The position numbers were made by a program, and so were the translations under genes. 64,000 bases of DNA, taken from Marinimicrobium sp050113635. GTDB taxonomy: Bacteria > Pseudomonadota > Gammaproteobacteria > Pseudomonadales > Cellvibrionaceae. The notes under the pieces were generated by a model. That model ran no database searches and was not told the DNA's origin. It saw only the letters and a program-made list of their open reading frames with translations. Shown here piece by piece: positions 8,896 through 17,746 of the stretch. How positions within the stretch are numbered: the first letter of the stretch is position 1; the number at the start of each line of letters is the position of its first letter. Location: the NCBI RefSeq assembly GCF_050113635.1, contig NZ_JBNJLT010000005.1, positions 273,502-337,501 of the forward strand, in the 5' to 3' direction.

Positions 8896-9113
8896 GGACT
8901 GATACTGCTTTGTCGCGACGCCTCGTCGCTTACCTGCCTGTCTACGCTAACGCCCTTGAGGATGCCGAAAGCGGCTCCGGAGGTTTTCTTGATGATGGTG
9001 ATGTGGCCATCGTTATCGACGAAGCTCTCGTATTCATCACCAGGCTCAATGCCCGCCAGCCGGCATTGATCGACGGGCAGTGTGATTTGCCGCTTGGAGC
9101 TCACTTTTGGCAT
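8892..9113 (-). CDS. vapB: AbrB/MazE-fold antitoxin (VapB-like)
   Basis: 73 residues. The N-terminal swapped-hairpin AbrB fold is recognised from KVSSKRQITLPVDQCRLAGIEPGDEYESF, written here only to its motif core KRQITLP and GIEPGDEY. The C-terminal tail (about residues 50-73) would wrap the PIN toxin. The first codon follows the reverse complement of two CTTTAC-N13-GTAAAG palindromes, which are probable binding sites for the antitoxin-toxin complex. It is first gene of a probable vapB-vapC-tnpS-tnpA transcription unit. Confidence 0.86.
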   Translation of the reverse strand: MPKVSSKRQITLPVDQCRLAGIEPGDEYESFVDNDGHITIIKKTSGAAFGILKGVSVDRQVSDEASRQSSISP

Positions 9114-9124
9114 AGGACAACTCT

Positions 9125-9185
9125 CTTTACTACTTACGGTTCAGTAAAGGGTAACACCGCCTTTACGAGTGGTCAATACGTAAAG
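9125..9185 (-). promoter_or_regulatory. Duplicated palindromic operator upstream of vapBC
   Basis: Two 25-bp sites of the form CTTTAC-N13-GTAAAG occur at 9125-9149 and 9161-9185, with starts 36 bp apart. They begin 12 bp upstream of the vapB start codon. Paired inverted repeats in this position fit autoregulation by a VapB2C2-type complex. Because no separate promoter is evident in the 40 bp between vapC and tnpS, the same operators may control the recombinase and transposase. Confidence 0.65.
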
Positions 9186-9388
9186 AAACCGATGCGCCGT
9201 CCGTGGTAGCTGACATGAGCCATGCGCCTGGGGTCACAGGATTAGCCATGCCAGCTGCCAATCGTGGGTACCACATGACTCACGTGTTTCAGGGCAGACT
9301 ATGGACAGCATCTGGATGGTTTTGGGTTTAGCAGCACTGCCCGCGATTGGTAAGCCTCGGGACATCCCGTTCCCAAGGCTGCGGACCA

Positions 9389-12300
9389 TTAAAAGCTTGA
9401 GCTGCCGTTTCTTCTACCATGAACAATCCGATAAAGCGCTGGCAATACCAGCAATGTCAGCAGTGTCGATGAGATGATGCCGCCGATAACCACCGTCGCC
9501 AAAGGCCGCTGAACTTCGGCACCGGTTCCAGTGTTAAGCGCCATAGGCACAAAGCCCAAGCTGGCCACCAGCGCCGTCATCAAGACCGGGCGCAGGCGCA
9601 GGAGCGCACCGTCGATGACCGAGGCGATCAAATCACCCGATGCGTGCCAGCGGTCGCGGATAAAGGCCAGCATGACGAGCCCATTCAATACAGCTACGCC
9701 CGATAGCGCAATAAAGCCAACGCCGGCTGAAATCGACAGCGGCATATCACGTAGCCACAGGGCTAGCACCCCACCGGTCAACGCCAGGGGCACGCCAGTA
9801 AAGATGATGAGTGCGTCCTTGATCGAGCCCAGCGCCATTACTAGTAGCATAATGATAATGGCGAAGGTCACCGGAACCACGAGCGAAAGCCGCTGACTGG
9901 CCGAGGCCAGTTGTTCAAAGGTACCTCCGTAATCCAACCAATACCCGGCCGGCAGCTCGACTTCGGCGGCAATACGCTGCTTGGCTTCGTCGACGAAAGA
10001 GCCCAAGTCCCGACCGCGCACATTCACCATGACCACGACCCGGCGCTTGCCGTTTTCCCGGCTGATTTGACTGGGTGCGGGCGCAATTTCGAGCGTGGCG
10101 AGTTCCGACAAGGGGGCAAAACCGCCCTGCGGCAGAGGCACAGGCAGCTCATGCAGGTGCTTGACCTCGCGCCGTATGCTTTCTGGAAGACGGACCACCA
10201 GTTCAAACCGACGGTCACCTTCGTAGATCAGCCCTACGGACTCACCGCCGATGGCAGTCGCGACAAAATCCTGCACATCGTCGACGTTAAGCCCATAACG
10301 AGAGATCGCCATCCGCTTTGGGTGCACTGAGAGCATCGGCAGGCCATCGACTTGTTCAACCCGCGCATCGGCTGAACCTTCCATGTCATTCACAACTGCG
10401 AGAATCGCGTGGGCTGAGGTCAGCAACTGGTCGAGATCATCGCCAAAGACTTTAATACCCAGATCCGAGCGGACGCCGGAAATCAGCTCATTAAAGCGCA
10501 TTTCAATCGGCTGCGTAATCTCGTAATTGTTCCCCGGAACTTTTTCCAAGGCCTCTTCCAGCTCTTCGAGCAGTTCCGCTTTGGGAAGTTTTGGATCGGG
10601 CCATTCGCTGCGCGGCTTCAGTATCACGAAGTTGTCCACCACATTCGGGGGCATCGGATCCGTGGCCACCTCGGCAGTGCCTATCTTGGCCAGCACCTTA
10701 TCCACCTGGGGAAAAGCCTGGATGCGCTTTTCCAGCATTTCCTGCATCGCCACCGACTGTTCTAGCCCTGTCCCGGTAACCCGTAACGCCTGCACTGTAA
10801 TGTCCCCTTCGTCGAGCTGGGGCACAAATTCGGACCCCAAGGTCGTGGCGAGCCAGCCTGAAGCAAGCACCAGGGCTGTGGCACCGGAGACAATCCACCA
10901 TCGGAACCTGAGCGCCCGAGTCAATAGCGGTCGATACAGTGACTTTGCGGCGACAACGACGCGATTTTCCTTCTCACTGATGCGCCCGGTCATAAAGACG
11001 GCCACCGCCGCAGGCACCACGGTCAGTGACAGTACTAAGGCCGCCAGAAGTGCCATCACCACGGTAGCGGCCATCGGCTGGAACATTTTGCCCTCGACAC
11101 CTGTCAGCGTGAACAGCGGTATGTAGACGACCGTAATGATCAGTACGCCGAACAGGCTCGGACGAATGACCTCATTGGTGGCTTGAAAGACCACCCAAAG
11201 CCGCTCCTTGCGCTCGAGCTTGCCCTTGCCAGCCGCTTGTGCTTCGGCTAGGCGGCGCGTCGCGTTCTCTACGATGATGACCGCTCCGTCGACGATCAGG
11301 CCAAAATCCAGCGCGCCAAGACTCATCAAGTTGGCGGAAACCCCGGTCTTGACCATGCCGAAGATGGTCGCCAGCATCGATAGCGGAATCACTGCGGCAG
11401 TGATCAAGGCCGCGCGGATATTGCCAAGCAATATAAAAAGTACTGCGATAACCAGCAGTGCGCCTTCTAGCAGGTTTTTCTTGACCGTCGCAATGGCTTT
11501 ATCCACCAAGGTGGTGCGATCGTAGACAGTCTCCACGCGAACACCCTCGGGAAGAGAGGGCTTAATTTCTTCAAGCCGTTCCGCCAGATCGCGGGCCACT
11601 GCGCGTGAGTTTTGCCCCATCAGCATCATCGCTGTGCCAGCGACGGTCTCGACCCCGTTCCGCGTGGCTGCGCCGCTGCGTAGTTCTTTGCCAATGGCGA
11701 CCTCGGCGATATCGGCGATGCGCACCGGTGCGCCGTTCGCGAGCTTCACCACCACCTGTTCGATATCGGCTATGGTTTCCAACTGGCCCGGTGATCTCAC
11801 CAGCAGTTGTTCACCGTTGTGCTCGATGTAGCCTGCGCCGCGGTTGTTGTTATTGTTCCGAAGGGCCCGGCTTACATCATCCAGCGTCACCCCAAAAGCC
11901 AGTAGCTTTCGCGGATCAGGTGTTACGTGGTACTGCTTGGCGAAGCCGCCGATGGTGTTGATTTCCACTACACCGGGCACAAGGGCCAGTTGGGGTTCAA
12001 TGATCCAGTCCTGAACTTCCCGCAAAGCCGTTGCGTCGTATGGCGTGCCATCGGGTTGAACCGCGCCGGGCACAGCCTCTACCGTGTAGGTAAAGATTTC
12101 GCCAAGGCCCGTTGCGATGGGGCCCATCTCGGGCTCGAGGCCCGGCGGGAGAGCGTTTTTAATGCCACCCAGGCGTTCATCGATCAGGTTGCGAGCGAAG
12201 TAGATATCGGTGCCTTCCTCGAACACCACTGTCACCTGCGATAAGCCGTAGCGGGACAAGGACCGTGTGTACGACAGATTAGGTAGCCCCGCAAGCGCTG

Positions 12301-12511
12301 TCTCCACCGGATAGGTGATGCGCTGTTCGGCCTCCAGTGGCGAGTAGCCGGGAGCCTGTGTGTTGATCTGGACCTGGACGTTGGTAATGTCCGGTACTGC
12401 GTCGATAGGTAGGCTCTTATAGCTCCAGACACCTAGGCCGATCAGTACAAAAATAAAGGATAATGTGAGGTAGCGCCGCTCGATTGAGAAGCGCAGAATC
12501 GATTCAATCAT
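9389..12511 (-). CDS. czcA: CzcA-type heavy-metal RND efflux pump (HME1 signature)
   Basis: 1040 residues, the size of HME-RND pumps: one N-terminal membrane helix, large periplasmic loop, helices 2-6, second loop, helices 8-12. Helix 4 carries ALDFGLIVDGAVIIVEN, the DFG...DGA...EN signature of the HME1 group (Co/Zn/Cd exporters such as CzcA), with charged residues needed for proton coupling. It is the last gene of merR1-czcI-czcC-czcB-czcA, 10 bp after czcB. It is a paralogue of the pump at 23858-26962 but belongs to a different signature class, so the two probably handle different metals. Confidence 0.92.
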   Translation of the reverse strand: MIESILRFSIERRYLTLSFIFVLIGLGVWSYKSLPIDAVPDITNVQVQINTQAPGYSPLEAEQRITYPVETALAGLPNLSYTRSLSRYGLSQVTVVFEEGTDIYFARNLIDERLGGIKNALPPGLEPEMGPIATGLGEIFTYTVEAVPGAVQPDGTPYDATALREVQDWIIEPQLALVPGVVEINTIGGFAKQYHVTPDPRKLLAFGVTLDDVSRALRNNNNNRGAGYIEHNGEQLLVRSPGQLETIADIEQVVVKLANGAPVRIADIAEVAIGKELRSGAATRNGVETVAGTAMMLMGQNSRAVARDLAERLEEIKPSLPEGVRVETVYDRTTLVDKAIATVKKNLLEGALLVIAVLFILLGNIRAALITAAVIPLSMLATIFGMVKTGVSANLMSLGALDFGLIVDGAVIIVENATRRLAEAQAAGKGKLERKERLWVVFQATNEVIRPSLFGVLIITVVYIPLFTLTGVEGKMFQPMAATVVMALLAALVLSLTVVPAAVAVFMTGRISEKENRVVVAAKSLYRPLLTRALRFRWWIVSGATALVLASGWLATTLGSEFVPQLDEGDITVQALRVTGTGLEQSVAMQEMLEKRIQAFPQVDKVLAKIGTAEVATDPMPPNVVDNFVILKPRSEWPDPKLPKAELLEELEEALEKVPGNNYEITQPIEMRFNELISGVRSDLGIKVFGDDLDQLLTSAHAILAVVNDMEGSADARVEQVDGLPMLSVHPKRMAISRYGLNVDDVQDFVATAIGGESVGLIYEGDRRFELVVRLPESIRREVKHLHELPVPLPQGGFAPLSELATLEIAPAPSQISRENGKRRVVVMVNVRGRDLGSFVDEAKQRIAAEVELPAGYWLDYGGTFEQLASASQRLSLVVPVTFAIIIMLLVMALGSIKDALIIFTGVPLALTGGVLALWLRDMPLSISAGVGFIALSGVAVLNGLVMLAFIRDRWHASGDLIASVIDGALLRLRPVLMTALVASLGFVPMALNTGTGAEVQRPLATVVIGGIISSTLLTLLVLPALYRIVHGRRNGSSSF

Positions 12512-12521
12512 CGTCTGTCTC

Positions 12522-13478
12522 CTAATCGTGGTCTTCGACGCTGGATTTCAAAAGATCAGCTTTGACTAAAAAGCTGTTGCCCACGACATAGCGGTCACCG
12601 GCTTCGAGCCCCGATAGGACTTCGGTGTACCGGTCGTCACTGCGTCCGAGTTCTACGGGTTGCGCTTTGAACGTATTGTCCACTTTGACGAACACCACCG
12701 TTTTGCCCTCAACTGTTTGCAAGGCGCGGCTGTCCACTGCGAGAGGAGCTTCGAATGACTCGACGACGATCTGCCCCATCACTAATAATCCAGGAGCCCA
12801 TTGGCCGGTGCGATTGTCGAGTGTGCCTCGGGCAATGACGTAAGGTTGCATTCCACTGTCGGGCAGTACATGGCTGAGCGTGGTGGTGCCGTCAACACTG
12901 TCGGAAGAAAGCAGAACCGTCTGCCCTTGCGCGACGGCTGACCTTTGGCCAGGGAAAATTTGGAGCTCGACCCAAAGCGTATTCAAGTTGGCGATGGAGA
13001 ACAGGACTTGATCCTGAGCCAATTCGCCTGCGGCCGCTTGGCGATCAGTGACGACGCCATTGATCGGAGCGCGAAGTTGGTAGGTCCGCAAGCTGTCGTT
13101 GGACTCGACTTCAGCGAGCAAATCTCCAGCTTGGACCCTGTCGCCGATTTGGGCATGAACCTGAATGATCTGGCCTGGGAATCGGGCTCTGACCCCGGCT
13201 TCCTGCCCCGGTGGCACGACGATCTTTCCGTAGACTCGCACGGTCCGATCAAGGGTAGCGGGCCCGGCTTCTTTTGTACTGATTCCTGCTTGCTGCGCCG
13301 TCTCCGGGCTGATCTGGACCAAGCCGTCTCCTTCTCCTTGCTCGTCATCATCTCCTGTGGGATGAGTTTCCGGCGCTTCATCGAGCCGTTCGTGTCCATC
13401 CAAGTCTTGGCTGACGGCGCCGCTCGAGGCGAACGTCAACATGAATACTGCCAAGATAAAGTAGTATTTGTGTCGCAT
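12522..13478 (-). CDS. czcB: CzcB-type periplasmic adaptor of the first metal RND system
   Basis: 318 residues. A signal peptide ends near residue 23 (ASSGAVSQ), followed by an acidic stretch with several His (DGHERLDEAPETHPTGDDD). Barrel-sandwich halves flank a very short hairpin: GQIIQVHAQIGDRVQAGDLL and LRAPINGVVTDRQAAAGELA. A beta-barrel and membrane-proximal domain end in VKADLLKSS, which is close to the end of the other adaptor (LKADLLKSEFESG). It bridges CzcA and CzcC. It starts 34 bp after czcC. Confidence 0.9.
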   Translation of the reverse strand: MRHKYYFILAVFMLTFASSGAVSQDLDGHERLDEAPETHPTGDDDEQGEGDGLVQISPETAQQAGISTKEAGPATLDRTVRVYGKIVVPPGQEAGVRARFPGQIIQVHAQIGDRVQAGDLLAEVESNDSLRTYQLRAPINGVVTDRQAAAGELAQDQVLFSIANLNTLWVELQIFPGQRSAVAQGQTVLLSSDSVDGTTTLSHVLPDSGMQPYVIARGTLDNRTGQWAPGLLVMGQIVVESFEAPLAVDSRALQTVEGKTVVFVKVDNTFKAQPVELGRSDDRYTEVLSGLEAGDRYVVGNSFLVKADLLKSSVEDHD

Positions 13479-13512
13479 AATGTTATTCCTGTTGTTTTTG
13501 GAGCACCGGCGG

Positions 13513-14814
13513 TTACCGGGCGAGTTTGCCGGCTGACAGGGGCTCGGCAGTCAACTGTTCAATGAGAGCGCCGTATTGAAGCGCTGAGGCTGCGGCGTCG
13601 ATCACCCTTCGCCGAGCATCCAGCAACTCTTGCTGCGCGGCGGTCAGATCCAGGTAGCTGTACCGGCCTCGCTCGTAGGCTTCCCGCGTTTCCCGTAGCG
13701 CGCGATCAAGCGTTGGAATTACCTCTTCGTGCAGTGCCGTTGCGGCGTCGATGTTCTGTTGTCGGTTCTGGAAGGCTTCAAAAAGTTGGGCATGCAGATC
13801 GAGCAGCGCCGCTTCTCGGCGAAACGCCACTTGATCGCGTTCGGCCTGGGCTGCGCGAATATCCCCACGGCTGCGGCGGCCCGAAAACAAGGGCATACTC
13901 ACACCCGCAACCAGTCCAGTGTCGCCAGTGCCTTCCATCCGGCGCACGCCTAAACTCCAGGAAATATCGTTGTTGGCGCGCGCTTGCGACAGCCGCAGTT
14001 CGGCCTCTTTCAGGCGCGCCTCGCTGGCAAACACGGCCAAAGCGGCGCTGCCTTTGGCCCGGGCATAGAGCGATTCGAAATCGTCCGCTGGCGGAAACTG
14101 AAACAGGTCGCCCTGAAGCTCCTCGAAATCGGCTTCGGTGGCGCCCCAGAGGCTTGCGAGCTGTGTTTTCTCGGTGTCAAAGACTCGCCGGATGTGAGAC
14201 AGGGTGATCTGCGTTTGAGCGAGGGCCGCTTCAGCGCGCAAGACTTCTGCATCAGGCGCCGCGCCCGCACGTGCACGCTGTCCAAACGCCTGCAGTGTGG
14301 TGCGCGCTAGCGCCAATGCATCTTCAGCTAAATTCAGGCGTTCCTGCGCGGCCAGGGTGGCGACGAATCTCTGGGTCACCTCGCCGAGCAAATCCAGCGC
14401 TTTAGCCTTGCGCTCTGCCTCCAACAGGTCCGCTCGAGCATCGACCAACGCCACGCGCGCCGAACGCTTACCGCCGAGTTCGATGACCGACGACAATGCC
14501 ACGGTTTGTTCAGAGGCATTCAGCCCCTGCATTTCACCTCTGCCGGCAAAGTTTTCGACCTCCGCGCCCAGCTCATAGGCTGGCGCCAGATCAGCCGATT
14601 CTCTAAGACCCTTGAGACCGCGCATTCTGACGTCGAATACCCGCAGGCGGGGGTTGTGTTGCAACGTTTGGAGAATAGCGTCGTCCAGTGTCAGCGCCAC
14701 CTGCTGGGGTTGTCCGTACGCGGCGCCGCTCAGTAATAAAAAAATCAATAAGACTCTGTGTACGGTGCGCGCACGCCAGGAGGCGTACCCGGCCCGTAAG
14801 CCAAAACAGTTCAT
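13513..14814 (-). CDS. czcC: CzcC-type outer-membrane channel (TolC family) of the first metal RND system
   Basis: 433 residues from the ATG at 14814, preferred over the ATG at 14823 because AGGA lies 8 nt upstream of it. A signal peptide (LLIFLLLSGAAYG) leads into two TolC-like repeats rich in Ala/Arg/Glu/Gln helices; IRAAQAERDQVAFRREAALLD and TREAYERGRYSYLDLT are typical, given here as motif cores QAERDQVAFRREAAL and YERGRYSYLDL. It provides the exit duct for CzcBA. Preceded by the small czcI-like gene, as in czcICBA operons. Confidence 0.9.
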   Translation of the reverse strand: MNCFGLRAGYASWRARTVHRVLLIFLLLSGAAYGQPQQVALTLDDAILQTLQHNPRLRVFDVRMRGLKGLRESADLAPAYELGAEVENFAGRGEMQGLNASEQTVALSSVIELGGKRSARVALVDARADLLEAERKAKALDLLGEVTQRFVATLAAQERLNLAEDALALARTTLQAFGQRARAGAAPDAEVLRAEAALAQTQITLSHIRRVFDTEKTQLASLWGATEADFEELQGDLFQFPPADDFESLYARAKGSAALAVFASEARLKEAELRLSQARANNDISWSLGVRRMEGTGDTGLVAGVSMPLFSGRRSRGDIRAAQAERDQVAFRREAALLDLHAQLFEAFQNRQQNIDAATALHEEVIPTLDRALRETREAYERGRYSYLDLTAAQQELLDARRRVIDAAASALQYGALIEQLTAEPLSAGKLAR

Positions 14815-14895
14815 CGATAACATCCTAGAATGATTAATATTGATCGGTGCCCACCAAGGAGACCGGCTTAAGGGTGTTGAATGAGCGGAGAAATG

Positions 14896-15255
14896 TCAGG
14901 CTTTGGGCGGACGAAACAAGGATGAGGCGTGATCGGATGAGAGAGAGATGTGATAAAACGGTAGCTTTCGCGTAGCGTCCGGGTAGAAATCGGAGAACTG
15001 GTGAGCAAATACGGCGAGCCAGCAAGCGTGACACTGACTGCAGCACGAACAATCGTCTGTCAGCAAGGCAGTGTTCGCAGCATCTCTTGAATCGATTTCT
15101 CCATTACCAGCGTGCGGGCCAAGGTCTTGAGCCTCCAGGCTCCACTCGAGCGGGCGATCAGTCCATTGAGAAAACGGATGCGCGTCCGCAGCGACCATAA
15201 AGGTCTGCAGCACCATCAGCGTTATCAATACAATCGTCACTCTTTGTTTTGTCAA
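14896..15255 (-). CDS. Small periplasmic CzcI-like protein heading the first czc operon
   Basis: 119 residues with a signal peptide (VLITLMVLQTFMVAADA). The mature part holds a cysteine cluster DDCSCCSQCHACW around residue 70 and several His. Small, poorly conserved periplasmic proteins of this kind (CzcI and relatives) precede czcC in metal-efflux operons and are thought to modulate metal sensing. A distant counterpart heads the second czc operon at 29584-29922, supporting a real gene. It lies 81 bp downstream of merR1 on the same strand and 81 bp before czcC. Name by position only, not by strong sequence match. Confidence 0.65.
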   Translation of the reverse strand: MTKQRVTIVLITLMVLQTFMVAADAHPFSQWTDRPLEWSLEAQDLGPHAGNGEIDSRDAANTALLTDDCSCCSQCHACWLAVFAHQFSDFYPDATRKLPFYHISLSSDHASSLFRPPKA

Positions 15256-15336
15256 AATTGAGTTCCGTACTTAAACAGGTTTCAGCACATTTCACGGCGC
15301 GAGAAGCAGCAGAGTCACCGCTCGAGCTTCATTTGT

Positions 15337-15759
15337 TTAGCTTTTATTCCTTTGAACCGTACCCCGGCTGCCTTTGGTCAGCCCTCGTAAAATGCCGCAT
15401 TGTTCTACCTTGCGTCCGTCAGCACAGGCCTTGCGCAGCGACCGTAACTGGACTTCAAGCGCTTGTAGTGTTTCGATTTTAAGTACCACCTGATCAATGT
15501 GGTTATCAATAAGATCATTGACACTACCGCAATACTCGGTCGGTTGGCTTCGCAGTTGCAATAACTGCCGGATTTCGTCAAGGCTCATGTCCAGCGCTCG
15601 ACAGTTACGAATGAATAGCAAGTGCTCCAAATCCGAGCCGTCATAATCTCGGTAATTGCCCTCGGTCCGCGAAGGTTCTGGTAAGAGGCCTTCTTTCTCC
15701 CAAAAGCGTATGGTTTCCACCGGCGAGCCGAGTTTTTTGGCCAATTCACCAATTCTCAT
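15337..15759 (-). CDS. MerR-family Cd/Pb-type metalloregulator (CadR/PbrR-like), copy 1
   Basis: 140 residues; ATG at 15759 chosen because AAGGAGAT precedes it at good distance and MRIGELAK is the family N terminus. Winged helix-turn-helix at residues 1-70 (GSPVETIRFWEKEGLLP), then a dimerisation coil and the metal loop. Metal ligands of the CadR/PbrR class are present: Cys in PTEYCGSV and the pair in KACADGRKVEQCGIL. It bends promoter DNA to activate on binding Cd(II), Pb(II) or Zn(II). Divergent from the HMA-CDF gene and upstream of czcI-C-B-A on its own strand, so it may control both. Confidence 0.88.
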   Translation of the reverse strand: MRIGELAKKLGSPVETIRFWEKEGLLPEPSRTEGNYRDYDGSDLEHLLFIRNCRALDMSLDEIRQLLQLRSQPTEYCGSVNDLIDNHIDQVVLKIETLQALEVQLRSLRKACADGRKVEQCGILRGLTKGSRGTVQRNKS

Positions 15760-15789
15760 TGGGAAATCTCCTTCGTCAGGATAAACCCT

Positions 15790-15818
15790 ATAGTAACTTA
15801 AGTCTTTTGGTACATCAA
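15790..15818 (-). promoter_or_regulatory. Probable merR1 promoter
   Basis: On the minus strand TTGATG (15818-15813), a 17-bp spacer and TACTAT (15795-15790) form a sigma-70-like promoter 31 bp upstream of the merR1 ATG. Its -10 lies within a partial dyad ACTTAAGTTACTATAGGGT that resembles CadR/PbrR sites, suggesting autoregulation. Confidence 0.5.
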
Positions 15819-15845
15819 GTGCAGAGGCAACAGCCGCAGAATGCC

Positions 15846-15876
15846 TTGACTCTAAAGTGGCTTTAGGGTCTGTAAT
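15846..15876 (+). promoter_or_regulatory. MerR-type promoter with 19-bp spacer driving the HMA-CDF gene
   Basis: TTGACT (15846-15851), exactly 19 bp, then TGTAAT (15871-15876). The spacer contains the dyad CTAAAGTGGCTTTAG. Long 19-20 bp spacers carrying a dyad are the hallmark of MerR-activated promoters, and the sequence resembles pbrA and cadA promoters. It reads toward the HMA-CDF gene and the plus-strand genes beyond it. Confidence 0.8.
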
Positions 15877-15914
15877 AACACGAAATTTCCTTCGACGCTG
15901 AGCGAGGTTTGGCT

Positions 15915-16814
15915 GTGACAAAGTCCTGTGATGATCACTGCAATCCACAAACCCCTTCCACGGATAGGTCTGAGGTGAGTCATACTCAAGACGGCGCTGG
16001 TTCGTGGGTCAGCGTTTTTAAAGTGGCAAAGATGGACTGTCCGTCTGAGGAACGAATGGTTCGACTTGCGCTGGATGGGCTGGATTCGGTCAGAAGGTTG
16101 ACGTTTGATCTGCCAAATCGTCAGGTACGAGTGGTGCACGAGGGTTCGCCACAGCCGATTAGCGAGCGGCTAGACCCGTTGGGGCTTGGCGCTGTGCTGG
16201 AGAATAGCGAAGCCGCCAGTCCCGAGGAGGCCATCGTCACGCCGGCCGCCCTGGCGGAAACGGCTGCGAAAGAAGCGAGAATTCTACGCTCACTGCTGGC
16301 GATCAACGGCCTGATGTTCTTCGTAGAACTGACGGTAGGCTATCTGGCGCAGTCTGCGGGCCTGATTGCGGATTCTCTCGACATGTTTGCCGATGCGGCT
16401 GTATACGGCCTTGCGCTTTACGCGGTGGGACGGGCTGCGCAGACGAAATTGAAAGCGGCCCGCCTGGCCGGATGGCTGCAACTGATTCTAGCGTTCGGTG
16501 CACTTTCTGAGGTCCTGCGCCGGTTTCTATTTGGCAGCGATCCTGAGTCGGTACTCATGATGGGGATGGCTTTGGTGGCACTAGTGGCCAATGTGAGCTG
16601 TCTGCTGCTCATCTCCCGCAACCGTGAAAGCGGTGTTCACATGAAAGCCAGCTGGATTTTTTCCGCCAATGACGTCATAGCCAACTCGGGGGTTATTCTC
16701 GCGGGCGCACTCGTGTACTGGACCGGCTCCCCTTATCCCGACCTGATAATCGGGCTAGCCATAGGTTTGGTGGTGCTTGGTGGTGCGCGCAAAATTCTCA
16801 GGCTAAAAGGCTAG
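15915..16814 (+). CDS. CDF-family metal exporter with N-terminal HMA-like domain, copy 1
   Basis: 299 residues from the GTG at 15915, which has GAGG 7 nt upstream; a TTG 6 nt earlier is less well placed. N terminus has a Cys pair (SCDDHC), then an HMA-like domain around VAKMDCPSEERMVRLALDG, where the usual CxxC is reduced to M-D-C-P-S-E-E. From residue about 115 there are five or six membrane helices with CDF metal-site residues in LIADSLDMFADAAVYG and SANDVIANSG. CDF proteins exchange Zn/Cd/Co for protons. Its close paralogue is at 20888-21784; each is divergent from a CadR-like merR gene. Confidence 0.82.
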   Translation: MTKSCDDHCNPQTPSTDRSEVSHTQDGAGSWVSVFKVAKMDCPSEERMVRLALDGLDSVRRLTFDLPNRQVRVVHEGSPQPISERLDPLGLGAVLENSEAASPEEAIVTPAALAETAAKEARILRSLLAINGLMFFVELTVGYLAQSAGLIADSLDMFADAAVYGLALYAVGRAAQTKLKAARLAGWLQLILAFGALSEVLRRFLFGSDPESVLMMGMALVALVANVSCLLLISRNRESGVHMKASWIFSANDVIANSGVILAGALVYWTGSPYPDLIIGLAIGLVVLGGARKILRLKG

Positions 16815-16882
16815 CGTACGCACATACACCGGGAACAATGGAATAAGCGCAAAACCCAACCCAAGCGAAAAGGTGAAAATTG

Positions 16883-17590
16883 ATGGTAACCGGGAATCAC
16901 TCGTTTCGCCGCGGAGCGATAATAGTCAGCGTTATCGTTGTGGCGTTGGCCGCGGCTGGAAGCCTGCTCTGGCCCACGGAAAACCAGTCGCCGCTCCCTC
17001 AATCAGGGGGCGATGTTGTGAGAGAAAATCGCGGGGAGCTTTTCGATGACCCGCGTTCGCCTGTGGGCGGTAATCCACAGGGTGATATCACCATTGTGGA
17101 GTTTATGGATTACAACTGTGGGGCTTGTCGACGGATGGCGCCGATCCTGGCGCAAGCCAAGGAACGGGACCCTGGCTTGCGCATCGTCTATAAAGAATTC
17201 CCCATCCGCGGTCCGGATTCGACCCTTGCCGCAAAAGCAGCCTTGGCTGCGCACCGTCAGGGGAAGTACGTTGAATTTCACAAGGGATTGATGGAATTTC
17301 CCGGGCAAGCGTCACAGGTAGCGATCGAAGAAGCCGCAGGTTCCCTCGGCTTGGATATGGAACGGTTACTGGCCGCTATGGAGGACCCGGCCATTGCGCG
17401 GCAAGTAGAACGAAATCGAGCCTTGGCAAACACATTAGGAATCATTGGTACGCCAGCGTTTGTCATTGGGACTGAAGTCAGGTCAGGTTTGCTTGAACTT
17501 TCCGCGCTGGAATCCTTGATTGAACACGAAAGGCGGAAAAGGGGTTCATCCAAGGACTCGACTTCAGATATCCGAGCGACAGGCGAATGA
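16883..17590 (+). CDS. DsbA-family periplasmic thiol oxidoreductase/isomerase
   Basis: 235 residues from the ATG at 16883 (AAGGTGA 8 nt upstream). One N-terminal membrane helix (GAIIVSVIVVALAAAGSLLW) anchors a periplasmic thioredoxin-fold domain. The active site is DYNCGACRRM (CGAC) and the cis-proline loop is IIGTPAFVIG. These proteins make or shuffle disulfides or reduce oxidised thiols. It starts 68 bp after the HMA-CDF gene in the same direction and could share its MerR-type promoter, giving repair of thiols damaged by soft metals. That role is inferred. Confidence 0.8.
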   Translation: MVTGNHSFRRGAIIVSVIVVALAAAGSLLWPTENQSPLPQSGGDVVRENRGELFDDPRSPVGGNPQGDITIVEFMDYNCGACRRMAPILAQAKERDPGLRIVYKEFPIRGPDSTLAAKAALAAHRQGKYVEFHKGLMEFPGQASQVAIEEAAGSLGLDMERLLAAMEDPAIARQVERNRALANTLGIIGTPAFVIGTEVRSGLLELSALESLIEHERRKRGSSKDSTSDIRATGE

Positions 17591-17746
17591 CCCGCATGTC
17601 AGGATCGGTATGCTAGCGGTTGCGAAGTCCATGTCCATGGCGACATTGTCTCTGGCTTGAGGTTGCTAGGCATTTCTCCCGGCGCCAGCACTGCGCTGGG
17701 CAATGAAGCACCAGTTTACCCTGCGAAACTTGAGAGAGGTGGAGTG

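Noticed and set aside
9186..9388. Possible rst site between vapBC and czcA, where tnpS would be expected to have one
   Set aside because: No GATAAT/ATTATC core and no similarity to the 64-bp repeats was found on either strand.
17657..17746. Longer P450 start at the TTG at 17657
   Set aside because: The extra 30 residues have no counterpart in CYP152 proteins, while the ATG at 17747 aligns with the family start and has a good ribosome-binding site.
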